Source: an uncultured Prevotellaceae bacterium (GTDB lineage Bacteria; Bacteroidota; Bacteroidia; Bacteroidales; Bacteroidaceae). From it: a stretch of DNA of 64,000 nucleotides. The position numbers and the translations under genes were made by a program. The stretch lies in NCBI GenBank assembly GCA_946415365.1, contig CAMKSE010000012.1, forward strand, positions 48,763-112,762, written 5' to 3'. Under the pieces are notes generated by a model. The model was not told the DNA's origin and made no database searches. It saw only the letters and a list, made by a program, of their open reading frames with translations. Below are positions 1-8,547 of this stretch, in pieces (position 1 is the stretch's first letter; the number at the start of each line of letters is the position of its first letter).

Positions 1-2012
1 TTGCCGTCGGCCAGGTCTTTCAGTATGGCTGCAGTCTGTTTGGCAGAACGGGCACGCGAAAGGTATTCCACTCGCACAGGTAAATCCTTAAGGCGGGAGG
101 AGAAAGTCTGATAATGCTGATAGGCCAACACCGTGGTAGGCACAAGCACCGCCACCTGCTTCGAGTCGCAGGCCGCCTTGAAGGCTGCTCGGACGGCCAC
201 TTCAGTTTTGCCGAAGCCCACGTCACCACATACGAGACGATCCATCGGACGAGCCTGTTCCATGTCGGCTTTCACGTCGTTGGTGGCCTTCAACTGGTCT
301 GGAGTGTCCTCATAGAGGAACGAAGCCTCCAGCTCATGTTGCATGAAAGAGTCGGCCGAGAAGGCAAAGCCCTTCTGCCTGCGACGTGCAGCATAGAGTT
401 TGATAAGGTCACGGGCAATATCCTTGAGCTTCGTCTTTGTGCGCTCCTTCATGCGTTCCCACTGACCTGTACCGAGATGTGAGAGCCGAGGCGCCTCGCC
501 GCTTTCCTGAGCCTTGTACTTGGAGACCTTGTACAGAGAATGGATGGAGACGTAGATGGCTCCTCCACCCTCGTACTGTATCTTGATCATCTCCTGATAG
601 CTGTCACCCTGCGGCATACGCACAAGACCTGCAAAACGGCCGATACCGTAGTCGATATGCACCACGTAATCGCCAGGTTCAAACTGTTGGATTTCCTTCA
701 GCGTCAGGGCCACCTTACCAGAGCGGGCCTTGTCGGAGCGGAGGTTGTACTTATGGAAGCGGTCGAAAATCTGATGGTCGGTAAAGACGCATATCATCAA
801 GTCATCGTCGACAAATCCCTCGTGGAGCGTCTTTTCCACAGGCGTGAACACCGTCTCAGATAAAATCTCCTTCAGTCGTTCGTTCTGCTTCTGACTGTCG
901 GCACAGATAAAAATCTGATATCCTTTCTGCAGGAAACTCTCAAACGACTCCTTAAGCAGGTCGAAATTCTTGTGGAATTGCGGTTGGATAGAGATATTAA
1001 ACTGAAACGTAACGAGTGACGACTGGAAACTGGATGGTCGATGGCCGATCTCAATACGGCGGATCCTTACAGCATCACTCATAAACTGCGCACCAGTGAC
1101 AAGCATCGTCTCACGGCGCAACCGCTTCTCCATCTCAGCACGCTCCATCTCCGTGGCCCCTTCCATCTGCTCTACCAAAGCCTGAGAAGAGAAGCCCTCC
1201 TGATAGGTCCGGTCGATAGCATCGCGGACATAAAGGAAGTTCTTTGTCACTAGCAGCACGTCATCAGGTACGAACGACAGGAACGGTACCATTTCGTCTG
1301 CGCCCATCGCCAACTCTGGCACAATCTCCACCCGCTGCTGACTCTCCCGCGAGAGCTGATTCTCCACCTCAAACGTACGAATGGAGTCGATGTCGTCACC
1401 AAAGAAGTCGATACGATAGGGGTATTCACAACTGAATGAATACACGTCAAGGATTGAACCACGCAAGGCAAACTGTCCTGGTTCGTAGACATAGTCCACC
1501 TCACGGAAGCCAAACTCATGGAGTGTTTTCTCTATCTCAGAAACAGCAATGGCCTGATTCCTCTCCAGCGTCAGCATCCGGGTGTCGAGTGTTTTCTTTG
1601 AGACCACAAGTTCGGCAACAGCCTCAGGGTAAGTGACGATGAATACCCCTTGGGAATGGTCGGAAGAAGTATTCAGTCTTGCAAGAACCTCCGTGCGAAG
1701 GATCTCACTGGCTGGGTCACGCTGGGCATACTTGATAGCTCGACGGTAACTGCTGGGAAAGAACAACACGTTAGTCGTACCCATCAGCTGCGTCAGGTCG
1801 TGATAAAAATAGCCCGCCTCCTCGGCATCCTGCATGATGAAGAGCATTCTTTTGCTGCACTTGGAAGCCAGACTGCCGAACAACATCGGAGCCGAAGAAG
1901 CCAACAAGCCTTCAAGAAAAATCGTCGTCATCGAGGATTTTTCCAGTTCCTTCGCCAGTGCCGTCACCTGCGGCAACTTAGCATATTTCCTCTCTAATTC
2001 CTGTATATTCAT
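1..2012 (-). CDS. mfd: Transcription-repair coupling factor Mfd, N-terminal part (runs off window)
   Basis: Mfd is an ATP-dependent translocase that removes stalled RNA polymerase from DNA lesions and recruits UvrA for repair. Reading leftwards from ATG at 2012 there is one open frame of about 670 codons to the window edge. The N-terminal UvrB-like part is followed by the RNA-polymerase interaction region (a stretch reading FEPGDYVVHIDYGIGRFAGL, about residue 440), then the helicase Walker A context CGDVGFGKTEVAVRAAF and the next helicase motif VLVPTTVLAYQHY near the window edge. The remaining helicase motifs and the C-terminal domain lie beyond base 1. The start MNIQELERKY is supported by the absence of an upstream in-frame alternative and by the divergent gene beginning at 2104. 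No frameshift was seen. The family call is firm from the motifs. Confidence 0.95.
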   Translation of the reverse strand, partial: MNIQELERKYAKLPQVTALAKELEKSSMTTIFLEGLLASSAPMLFGSLASKCSKRMLFIMQDAEEAGYFYHDLTQLMGTTNVLFFPSSYRRAIKYAQRDPASEILRTEVLARLNTSSDHSQGVFIVTYPEAVAELVVSKKTLDTRMLTLERNQAIAVSEIEKTLHEFGFREVDYVYEPGQFALRGSILDVYSFSCEYPYRIDFFGDDIDSIRTFEVENQLSRESQQRVEIVPELAMGADEMVPFLSFVPDDVLLVTKNFLYVRDAIDRTYQEGFSSQALVEQMEGATEMERAEMEKRLRRETMLVTGAQFMSDAVRIRRIEIGHRPSSFQSSLVTFQFNISIQPQFHKNFDLLKESFESFLQKGYQIFICADSQKQNERLKEILSETVFTPVEKTLHEGFVDDDLMICVFTDHQIFDRFHKYNLRSDKARSGKVALTLKEIQQFEPGDYVVHIDYGIGRFAGLVRMPQGDSYQEMIKIQYEGGGAIYVSIHSLYKVSKYKAQESGEAPRLSHLGTGQWERMKERTKTKLKDIARDLIKLYAARRRQKGFAFSADSFMQHELEASFLYEDTPDQLKATNDVKADMEQARPMDRLVCGDVGFGKTEVAVRAAFKAACDSKQVAVLVPTTVLAYQHYQTFSSRLKDLPVRVEYLSRARSAKQTAAILKDLADG

Positions 2013-2076
2013 TAGAAATTGTGTGCAAAATTACTAAAAATTCTGAGATTAGCGTATGCTTATTGCAGAATTTTAT

Positions 2077-2085
2077 TAACTTTGC
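2077..2085 (+). promoter_or_regulatory. Bacteroidota -7 box upstream of the mannosyltransferase operon
   Basis: TAACTTTGC matches the Bacteroidota consensus TAnnTTTG. It lies 19 bases before the ATG at 2104, so the leader is short. No confident -33 box was picked. Confidence 0.65.
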
Positions 2086-2103
2086 AGCGTAATTCATGAG
2101 ATT

Positions 2104-2856
2104 ATGCATAAAAGTGACAGTATAGTCATAATACCCACCTACAACGAGATGGAGAATATCAGCAAAATCATCCATGCTGTATTCTCCCTGGAAAAATGTT
2201 TCCACATACTCGTGATTGACGACGGCTCCCCCGACGGGACAGCAGCCATCGTCAAGGGACTGATAGCAAAAGAATTCGGCGATCGTCTCTTCTTAGTGGA
2301 GCGCAACGGAAAACTGGGACTTGGCACAGCATACATCACAGGATTCAAATGGGCATTGGAGCACGACTATGAGTACATCTTTGAGATGGACGCTGACTTC
2401 AGTCACGACCCGAACGACCTGCCCAGGCTCTATGCTGCCTGTCATGATGAGGGCTACGACTTGTCGATAGGTAGCCGCTATGTGTCAGGTGTGAATGTTG
2501 TCGACTGGCCCATCGGACGCATACTGATGAGTTACTTTGCCTCGAAGTACGTGCGCATCGTCACAGGCTTCAAGGTACATGATACTACGGCCGGATTCGT
2601 GTGCTACAAGCGCCGTGTGCTTCAGACCATCGAGCTCGACAAGATACGTTTCAAGGGCTATGCCTTCCAAATAGAGATGAAATATACCGCCCACAAGATC
2701 GGTTTCAAGATCAAGGAAGTATCGGTGGTTTTCGTAAACCGTAAGGAGGGTATCAGCAAGATGTCTGGCGGCATTTTCGGAGAGGCATTCTTCGGCGTGA
2801 TAAAACTGAGGTGGGACGGATGGACGAGGAAGTATCCGAAAATTCCCAATTCATAG
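2104..2856 (+). CDS. Polyprenol-phosphate mannose synthase-like glycosyltransferase family 2
   Basis: A 250-residue soluble GT2 glycosyltransferase of the dolichol/polyprenol-phosphate mannose synthase type, expected to transfer a sugar from a nucleotide donor (GDP-mannose in the named family) to a polyprenyl phosphate on the cytoplasmic face of the membrane. The GT-A fold signature is clear: VIIPTYNEMENI near the N-terminus, VIDDGSPDGT about residue 37, and the metal-binding DADFSHDP about residue 98. The later GSRYVSG and the IEMKYTAHKIGFKIKEV region are also typical. There is no C-terminal membrane domain, as in single-domain Dpm1. It is the first gene of a tight three-gene run with an acyltransferase and a phosphoesterase, which points to envelope lipid or glycan work. 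The exact donor and acceptor are inferred only. Confidence 0.85.
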   Translation: MHKSDSIVIIPTYNEMENISKIIHAVFSLEKCFHILVIDDGSPDGTAAIVKGLIAKEFGDRLFLVERNGKLGLGTAYITGFKWALEHDYEYIFEMDADFSHDPNDLPRLYAACHDEGYDLSIGSRYVSGVNVVDWPIGRILMSYFASKYVRIVTGFKVHDTTAGFVCYKRRVLQTIELDKIRFKGYAFQIEMKYTAHKIGFKIKEVSVVFVNRKEGISKMSGGIFGEAFFGVIKLRWDGWTRKYPKIPNS

Positions 2857-2870
2857 TTTTCGATTTACAG

Positions 2871-3635
2871 ATGATGACACTTTTGTATAGAACATATCAG
2901 ATTGTTATCGGGTTTCCGGTTCTGATCATTATCACTATTATCACAGCTTTAGAGGTGGGTATCGGCACAACCATCGGCAACGGTCATTACTGGGGCTACT
3001 ACCCTGGACGGTGGTGGGCCAGGATTATCCTTTGGGCTTTCCTGATACCCGTAAAGGTTGAGGGGCGTGAACAACTGGAGAAAAACCACAGCTATGTGTT
3101 TGTAGCCAACCATCAGGGTATATTCGATATTTTCCTTATCTACGGTTATCTGGGTCGTAACTTCAAATGGATGATGAAGCAACAATTAGGAAAGATTCCC
3201 TTTGTGGGTTATGCCTGCAGGAAGTCGCACCAGATATTCGTTGACAAAAGCGGTCCCAAGAAGATCAAGAAGACATACGACACGGCTCGTGAAATCCTAC
3301 AAGAGGGTTACAGTGTGACGGTATTCCCAGAGGGTGCCCGTTCGTTTACAGGCCACATGGGAATATTTCGGAAAGGGGCTTTCGCACTGGCCGATGAGCT
3401 TCAGCTGCCAGTAGTGCCACTGACCATCAACGGCTCGTTCAACATCCTTCCACGCACAAGAGGATTCATCAACATCATCAACTGGCATCCGATGCAGCTG
3501 ACGATTCATCAACCCATCTATCCCACAGGCAAGGGACCAGACAACATAGAAGCCATCAAGAACCAAGCCTACGATGCTGTCATGTCGGCACTCGTCCCAG
3601 AATATCAAGGCTATATTGAGAACCCAGACCAATGA
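2871..3635 (+). CDS. plsC: 1-acyl-sn-glycerol-3-phosphate acyltransferase (PlsC family)
   Basis: This 254-residue protein is a membrane-associated acyltransferase that should make phosphatidic acid from lysophosphatidic acid and acyl donor. The N-terminus has a hydrophobic segment (VIGFPVLIIITIITALEVGIG). The acyltransferase motif I is present in the NHQGIFD form (NHx4D-like) and motif III as VFPEGARS. I chose the ATG at 2871, 15 bases past the preceding stop, because the longer frame from 2811 would overlap the glycosyltransferase and lacks family similarity. The gene overlaps the next start by four bases (ATGA), so the two are probably translationally coupled. Confidence 0.88.
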   Translation: MMTLLYRTYQIVIGFPVLIIITIITALEVGIGTTIGNGHYWGYYPGRWWARIILWAFLIPVKVEGREQLEKNHSYVFVANHQGIFDIFLIYGYLGRNFKWMMKQQLGKIPFVGYACRKSHQIFVDKSGPKKIKKTYDTAREILQEGYSVTVFPEGARSFTGHMGIFRKGAFALADELQLPVVPLTINGSFNILPRTRGFINIINWHPMQLTIHQPIYPTGKGPDNIEAIKNQAYDAVMSALVPEYQGYIENPDQ

Positions 3636-4825
3636 TTGCACGAGCCCCTTACCTCTTCCTGCTGCTGATACTCATACCCGATCTGTACTTTGACCGGCAC
3701 TATTGGCGTCATCGCCTATCACCAGGGAAAAGGTTCTTATACTGGCTGCCGTCTATCGCACTTGTCGTCTATACCCTTGCGCTGACCAACGTGAAGAACT
3801 TTATACCCGACAATCCCACCTTATTATATATATATCTGCTGTTACTCGGACTGATTGCCGTTCCCAAGGCGGTATTCATGCTCTGTTCCTTAACGGGACT
3901 GGCCACGTGTCGGCTGTTTCGGACGCACAAGAATTATGGAAATCTCGTAGGTCTGCTCTGCGTACCTGTCATCTGGTACATTGTGTTCTACGGTGTGTTC
4001 ATCGGCTTCAACAAGTTGGAGGTGAACCACCAGGAGTATTCCTCCACAGATATTCCTAAGGAGTTCGATGGTTATAAGATCGTACTTTTCTCCGATGCAC
4101 ATGTCGGCTCCTATACGGAGCGCAACCAATATGTATTGCGACGGGCCGTCGACAGCATCAATGCCCAGCACCCAGACCTGATAGTGTTCACAGGCGACCT
4201 GCAGAACACTCAACCGCCAGATCTGTACCGCCACATGGACGTGCTGAGTACCCTAAAAGCGAAAGACGGGATATTTTCCGTACTCGGCAACCACGATTAT
4301 GGCGACTATATCTGTGGAAACACTGCCCAAAAGGTGGCCAACTTCCGTGAGACCGTCAGCCGGGAGAAACAATTGGGATGGACGTTACTGCTGAATGAGA
4401 ATCGGATAATCGAACGTAGCAAGAGTCACATTATCATCGCCGGTATGGAGAACGATGGCGACGGCATCAAATTCCCTCAGAAGGGCGATGTTAATAAGAC
4501 GCTGAATGGTATATCTACTGTCATCCCTCACAAGGGAGGATCAGATGCGGCACCCTTTATCCTCATGCTCGAGCACGACCCCTCTGCCTGGCGGCGGAAG
4601 ATTATACCCGACGGTCGTGCCCAACTGACTCTCAGCGGGCATACCCACAAGATGCAATTCTCACTCTTTGGCTGGTGTCCAATGACACTCACTGGAAAGG
4701 AGGTCAACGGCTGGTATGAAGAAGGCAACCAGTCACTTTTCGTCACGGCCGGCCTCGGTGGTCTCATCCCCTTCCGTTTCGGCTCCACCGGTGAAATTGT
4801 CGTTCTCACATTGAAAGCACGATAA
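3632..4825 (+). CDS. Membrane-anchored calcineurin-like metallophosphoesterase (YaeI type)
   Basis: A 397-residue protein with an N-terminal membrane region of about four hydrophobic segments (residues 1-130) followed by a calcineurin-like phosphoesterase domain. The metal-binding motifs appear in order: SDAHVGS, TGDLQN, LGNHDYGD and SGHTHKMQ. This architecture matches the YaeI/YkuE-type phosphoesterases, some of which act on lipid-linked phosphates. Its position after a polyprenol glycosyltransferase and PlsC, with a four-base overlap to the latter, suggests a role in envelope lipid metabolism, but the substrate cannot be read from the sequence. Confidence 0.85.
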   Translation: MIARAPYLFLLLILIPDLYFDRHYWRHRLSPGKRFLYWLPSIALVVYTLALTNVKNFIPDNPTLLYIYLLLLGLIAVPKAVFMLCSLTGLATCRLFRTHKNYGNLVGLLCVPVIWYIVFYGVFIGFNKLEVNHQEYSSTDIPKEFDGYKIVLFSDAHVGSYTERNQYVLRRAVDSINAQHPDLIVFTGDLQNTQPPDLYRHMDVLSTLKAKDGIFSVLGNHDYGDYICGNTAQKVANFRETVSREKQLGWTLLLNENRIIERSKSHIIIAGMENDGDGIKFPQKGDVNKTLNGISTVIPHKGGSDAAPFILMLEHDPSAWRRKIIPDGRAQLTLSGHTHKMQFSLFGWCPMTLTGKEVNGWYEEGNQSLFVTAGLGGLIPFRFGSTGEIVVLTLKAR

Positions 4826-4874
4826 CAACAGAAAAAGTGACAGTCTCTACAAGCGACAACAAACAAATTTGTAA

Positions 4875-5339
4875 TTATTTGCACTCGCCGTCGCCGTAGA
4901 CGTAAGGGAAGGCACCACTCTGGTAGTCGAATATCTCATCTGGACGGAAAAAGCGTGCCAATTCAATCTGAGCATTCGATGTAGAGTCGGAAGCATGGAC
5001 GATGTTCTGCTGGTTGCTGACTGAATAGTCACCACGGATAGTGCCAGGGGCAGCCTCACGGCCATTGGTAACACCCGTCATCGTACGCACCACCTGCACG
5101 GCATCAACGCCAGAGATAGCCAGTGCAATAACCGGTGATGTCTGCATCGAGGCGGCCAAAGCCGGGAAGAAAGGACGATCTACGAGGTGGGCATAGTGCT
5201 CACGGAGAATCTCGTCGCTCAACTGCATCATTTTCATACCGGAGATGCGGAGTCCACGACGCTCAAAACGGTTCACAACTTCACCAATCAGTTGCCTCTG
5301 TACACAACTGGGCTTCAATAATACTAATGTTGTTTCCAT
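4875..5339 (-). CDS. ndk: Nucleoside diphosphate kinase
   Basis: Ndk transfers the gamma phosphate between nucleoside triphosphates and diphosphates through a phosphohistidine. The 154-residue product starts METTLVLLKPS, carries the nucleotide-binding GVTNGREAAPGTIRGD region and the active-site motif NIVHASDS with the catalytic histidine at residue 115. Length and motifs are normal for the family. It is transcribed alone, leftwards, from a -7 box at 5375-5383. Confidence 0.96.
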   Translation of the reverse strand: METTLVLLKPSCVQRQLIGEVVNRFERRGLRISGMKMMQLSDEILREHYAHLVDRPFFPALAASMQTSPVIALAISGVDAVQVVRTMTGVTNGREAAPGTIRGDYSVSNQQNIVHASDSTSNAQIELARFFRPDEIFDYQSGAFPYVYGDGECK

Positions 5340-5374
5340 ACTGCAAGAATATTTAAAGGATTAGAAAATCAACT

Positions 5375-5383
5375 GCAAAAATA
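5375..5383 (-). promoter_or_regulatory. -7 box for ndk
   Basis: On the minus strand the site reads TATTTTTGC, a match to TAnnTTTG, 36 bases before the ndk start codon. Confidence 0.6.
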
Positions 5384-5523
5384 CGAATAATTATTTAGAA
5401 ATCCAAATATTATGGGCAGAATAACAGCAAATGTTAATCTCAATATATTTACACCCCATTACATATTAAGAAGTGTTGCCAATATTTCCACACAATATTA
5501 TAGAAAAAAAGAATAAAAGTGAC

Positions 5524-5532
5524 TATCTTTGC
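5524..5532 (+). promoter_or_regulatory. -7 box for the mini HTH gene
   Basis: TATCTTTGC, a full match to the Bacteroidota -7 consensus, 19 bases before the ATG at 5552. The 5340-5523 interval upstream is AT-rich and shows no ORF. Confidence 0.7.
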
Positions 5533-5551
5533 ACCCAAATTGGAATGAGAT

Positions 5552-5752
5552 ATGGTACATATTGGTAGTTTAATAGAACAGGAACTTCGCAGGCAAGAAA
5601 GAACCGTAACTTGGTTTGCGAACAAATTGCACTGTGACAGAACAAATATCTATAAGATATTCAAAAAGCAGAGTATTGATACGCAATTACTTGAGAAAAT
5701 CAGCGGCATCCTTCAACACAATTTCTTCATTTACTTTATTAATAAGGTTTAA
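5552..5752 (+). CDS. Mini helix-turn-helix (XRE-like) DNA-binding protein
   Basis: A 66-residue protein consisting of little more than one HTH domain. It begins MVHIGSLIEQELRRQERTV, and the TVTWFANKLHCDRTNIYKIF stretch has the helix-turn-helix spacing of the XRE/Cro family, followed by a third helix containing QLLEKISGILQHNFF. It has its own promoter (5524-5532). It sits at the left edge of an AT-rich block with a lipoprotein and a protease, so it may control them or itself. There is no partner toxin next to it. Family assignment is by pattern only; target unknown. Confidence 0.75.
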   Translation: MVHIGSLIEQELRRQERTVTWFANKLHCDRTNIYKIFKKQSIDTQLLEKISGILQHNFFIYFINKV

Positions 5753-5837
5753 TTTATTACCTGTATTAGACAAATCTACTACACAATAGTCGCCTTATTG
5801 TCCACACACTATTGCTCAATGTTTTAAATTATGTTAG

Positions 5838-5846
5838 TATCTTTGC
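5838..5846 (+). promoter_or_regulatory. -7 box with spaced -33 TTG for the lipoprotein gene
   Basis: TATCTTTGC, with a TTG at 5812-5814 placed 26 bases upstream, which fits the -33/-7 spacing of Bacteroidota promoters. The ATG follows at 5882. Confidence 0.7.
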
Positions 5847-5881
5847 AGCAAAATAATTACTAACTTTAAAATTTTCAGATT

Positions 5882-6304
5882 ATGATTAAAAAGAGTTTAA
5901 ATTTATTAATGAGAAAAATCAGTATTATGCCCATTATGCTGATGGCTGTAATGAGTGTTGGACTTATATCATGCGGAGGTGACGATGATGGTGATGATAC
6001 AGGTGGTAGTAGTAGTGCCTTAGGAGATTACTATTTCCAGTGTGAAGTTGTTGACAGAGGAACTTTTTCTGATGCGCAGGCTAGTCAGTTCATGGGAGCC
6101 TTGAATTCGGAGCTGCCTGTTATGGAAGCTTACACCAAAGATCAAGCAATCTATGTATTTGACAGAAGTGTTGAAGATATAAGAGTTACTTATAGTGGTG
6201 CCAACGATTTTGAATTATCATTCAGAATCAAATTAATGCTTAAAACATCAACTATAAAATCCAAAGTGGTTTCTATAAAACGAAATGGATGTACGGTCAA
6301 TTAA
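5882..6304 (+). CDS. Small secreted lipoprotein, function unknown
   Basis: A 140-residue protein with an N-terminal hydrophobic signal and a lipobox GLISC, so Cys at about residue 31 is the likely lipidation site. The acidic run just after it (GGDDDGDD) resembles the Bacteroidota lipoprotein export signal that directs proteins to the outer membrane surface. The rest shows no recognised domain. The true start may be the internal MRKISIMPIM ten codons in, which would give a more usual signal peptide. It precedes the M6 protease with a hairpin terminator between them. Its composition is AT-rich like the neighbours at 5552 and 6361. Confidence 0.75.
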   Translation: MIKKSLNLLMRKISIMPIMLMAVMSVGLISCGGDDDGDDTGGSSSALGDYYFQCEVVDRGTFSDAQASQFMGALNSELPVMEAYTKDQAIYVFDRSVEDIRVTYSGANDFELSFRIKLMLKTSTIKSKVVSIKRNGCTVN

Positions 6305-6320
6305 AATTGTAAAACAATAT

Positions 6321-6349
6321 AAGGAGGTCATCTATGATCTCCTTTTTTT
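6321..6349 (+). terminator. Intrinsic terminator between lipoprotein and protease
   Basis: The AAGGAG/CTCCTT arms at 6321-6344 extend inwards by further pairing around a small loop and are followed by seven T. It ends only 11 bases before the next ATG, so the protease may depend on read-through or attenuation, as no -7 box was seen in the gap. Confidence 0.75.
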
Positions 6350-6360
6350 AGCGACTTGAA

Positions 6361-8547
6361 ATGACAAGATTATTTTTAGCATTTTTGCTAAATACTATAT
6401 GTTTGGTCAACATAAGCGCAATTCCTGCCTATCCAAGAAAAGTAAAAATGAATATAAATGGCAAAATTGCGCAAGTGAGTTTGTTTGGTGATGAGCATTC
6501 AAAACGAGTGGAAAACGAGGAAGGATATACTATTATTCAGAATGAAAAAGAAGAATGGGTCTATGCCACTCTTGATAAAATGGGACAATTAGTACCATCA
6601 ATTTATAAGGTAGGTACCATTTCATCAGATTTGACTCATTTCCTGTCATCACATCCTTTTCATTTATCTGGAGAAAAACAATCTATCGTAAACAATATTC
6701 GCAAAGCTCCAAGACAACCAGCAATAGGGCAGCGCAGGATGCTCATCATCATGATGGAATTTCCAGACAGAAAGTTCACAAAAAGCGCAGAAGATTTTGA
6801 CAGTCTGTTTAATCAATCCGGCTATTGTGATGATAATGCACAAGGGAGTGTCAGGGATTTCTTCTACCGCTCTTCATATGGTCAATTAGTACTGTCATGT
6901 GATGTTTACGGACCGTACCAGACAACTAAGTTAATGAGTAACTACGGGAAGAACGCAATATTAGGTGGAGGAGACAAGGATCCTACAATTTTATTTGAAG
7001 AAGCAATAGAAAATGTTTCAAAAGATGCCAACTTGCGCGATTATGATGGAGACAAAGACGGTTTCATAGACAATGTACATATAATATATGCAGGATATGG
7101 CGAAGAGGCAGGAGGCCCAACTAATGCCATATGGGCACACGAAGCAACGTTCTCAACGCCATACGAGATACAGGGGATCAAGATTGACAGATATTCTTGT
7201 GCAGCAGAATTGCGAGGGAATTCTGGGAACGGTATTTCTCGTATCGGTCCCCATTGCCATGAAATAGGTCATGCTTTGGGAGCAATGGATTTCTATGATA
7301 CAGATTATAAAGATGGTGGACAATATTTTGGCACTGGTGATTGGGATTTAATGGCTTCAGGTAGCTGGAATAACGATGGTATCACACCGGCAGATTTGAA
7401 TCCTTATGTAAAATCTTATTGTTATGGATGGATAGATACTCATCCGTTACCAGAAGGAAATGTAATTATTTACCCTTCTGACGAAGATAAAGATAGTTAC
7501 TTTTCAATAAGAAATGGTCAAGAACTATATCTGTTTGAGAACCGAAACCCTAAATATTTTAGTGACGGTTTACCAGGGAAAGGTTTATTGATTTTCCATG
7601 TACATTCTGAAATAGAAGAAGCAGGAAATAAAATTAATGTTTCCTCTCCCCAGATGTGTTACATAGTGTGTGCTTCAGCCAAAAAGAATAAACCCGGGAA
7701 CTCAAATAATGACTATGGTGACATCAATTCTGAGAGTTGTCCATATCCAGGAAATACTGAAAACACGGAATTTAATAAGAATTCTACTCCTATGGCTTTT
7801 TGGTGGGATCGAAGTGATTGTAGAATTATGTTACATGATATTCAGTTAGATGTGGAAGGTTATATAAGCCTGTACAATGACTATAGCGCATCAAGTAAAG
7901 AAACGACAGCAACTAAAGAGTTATTCTTTGACGGATTTGAAGAACAAGGTATATACTCTTTATTATCATCCTCAAAACCAGCCTGGGAAAGGGTAAAGAG
8001 TTCATATTTGGTTGACATGGTTTTAGGTCGTCCTACTCCATACGAAGGTGAATATAGTTTGCAATTGTCTGCTAAAAATAGTATTGGTAGTTCCGTAAGT
8101 AAAATAGGTTTCCAAAGTACAGCCTCTTTGGATGCAACAACTATACAGCTGTCAGGTTTCTTCATTTCAAAGGGGTTAAATAAACTGCAGTCAAATCTTC
8201 TTAGAGTAGGTTGGTGTCCCACTGGGAACGGTGAATGGGAATTTTATGATTACGAGGTTCCCGTGAATGATGTTTGGACACCATTTGTTTTGAAAATACC
8301 ACCTTCTACCATGTTAGACTTCTCTATTGAAGGAACAGCACTAGGGGGAAGCGTCTTGGCTTTGGACAACATAAAAGTTGAGCAAATAATTACCACTAGC
8401 AATAAAGGAATAGATTTCCACAAATTACCAATCAGCAAAGAAATATATGACTTATCGGGGAATCGTAATAATAGTCTTCGAAAAGGTCTTAATATAGTTA
8501 GAGAAAGTGATGGAACTATAAGAAAAATATTTGTAGGTCAAAAATAA
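6361..8547 (+). CDS. Secreted M6-family metalloprotease
   Basis: A 728-residue secreted zinc protease of the M6 (immune inhibitor A-like) family. The N-terminal signal ends near INISAIPAYPRK; a propeptide-like part leads to RRMLIIMMEFPD. The zinc site is HEIGHALGAMDFYD, with His300, Glu301 and His304, and the following DFYD is typical of M6. A calcium-type segment DYDGDKDGFIDN precedes it. The C-terminal third looks like beta-rich domains, and the tail (YDLSGNR... GLNIVRESDGTIRKIFV) resembles the short C-terminal module often seen on secreted Prevotella proteins. It ends directly against the convergent gene at 8548. Low GC sets it apart from flanking genes. Substrate unknown. Confidence 0.9.
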   Translation: MTRLFLAFLLNTICLVNISAIPAYPRKVKMNINGKIAQVSLFGDEHSKRVENEEGYTIIQNEKEEWVYATLDKMGQLVPSIYKVGTISSDLTHFLSSHPFHLSGEKQSIVNNIRKAPRQPAIGQRRMLIIMMEFPDRKFTKSAEDFDSLFNQSGYCDDNAQGSVRDFFYRSSYGQLVLSCDVYGPYQTTKLMSNYGKNAILGGGDKDPTILFEEAIENVSKDANLRDYDGDKDGFIDNVHIIYAGYGEEAGGPTNAIWAHEATFSTPYEIQGIKIDRYSCAAELRGNSGNGISRIGPHCHEIGHALGAMDFYDTDYKDGGQYFGTGDWDLMASGSWNNDGITPADLNPYVKSYCYGWIDTHPLPEGNVIIYPSDEDKDSYFSIRNGQELYLFENRNPKYFSDGLPGKGLLIFHVHSEIEEAGNKINVSSPQMCYIVCASAKKNKPGNSNNDYGDINSESCPYPGNTENTEFNKNSTPMAFWWDRSDCRIMLHDIQLDVEGYISLYNDYSASSKETTATKELFFDGFEEQGIYSLLSSSKPAWERVKSSYLVDMVLGRPTPYEGEYSLQLSAKNSIGSSVSKIGFQSTASLDATTIQLSGFFISKGLNKLQSNLLRVGWCPTGNGEWEFYDYEVPVNDVWTPFVLKIPPSTMLDFSIEGTALGGSVLALDNIKVEQIITTSNKGIDFHKLPISKEIYDLSGNRNNSLRKGLNIVRESDGTIRKIFVGQK

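Noticed and set aside
5552..5752. Antitoxin of a toxin-antitoxin pair
   Set aside because: No small toxin frame is adjacent; the next gene is a lipoprotein with its own promoter.
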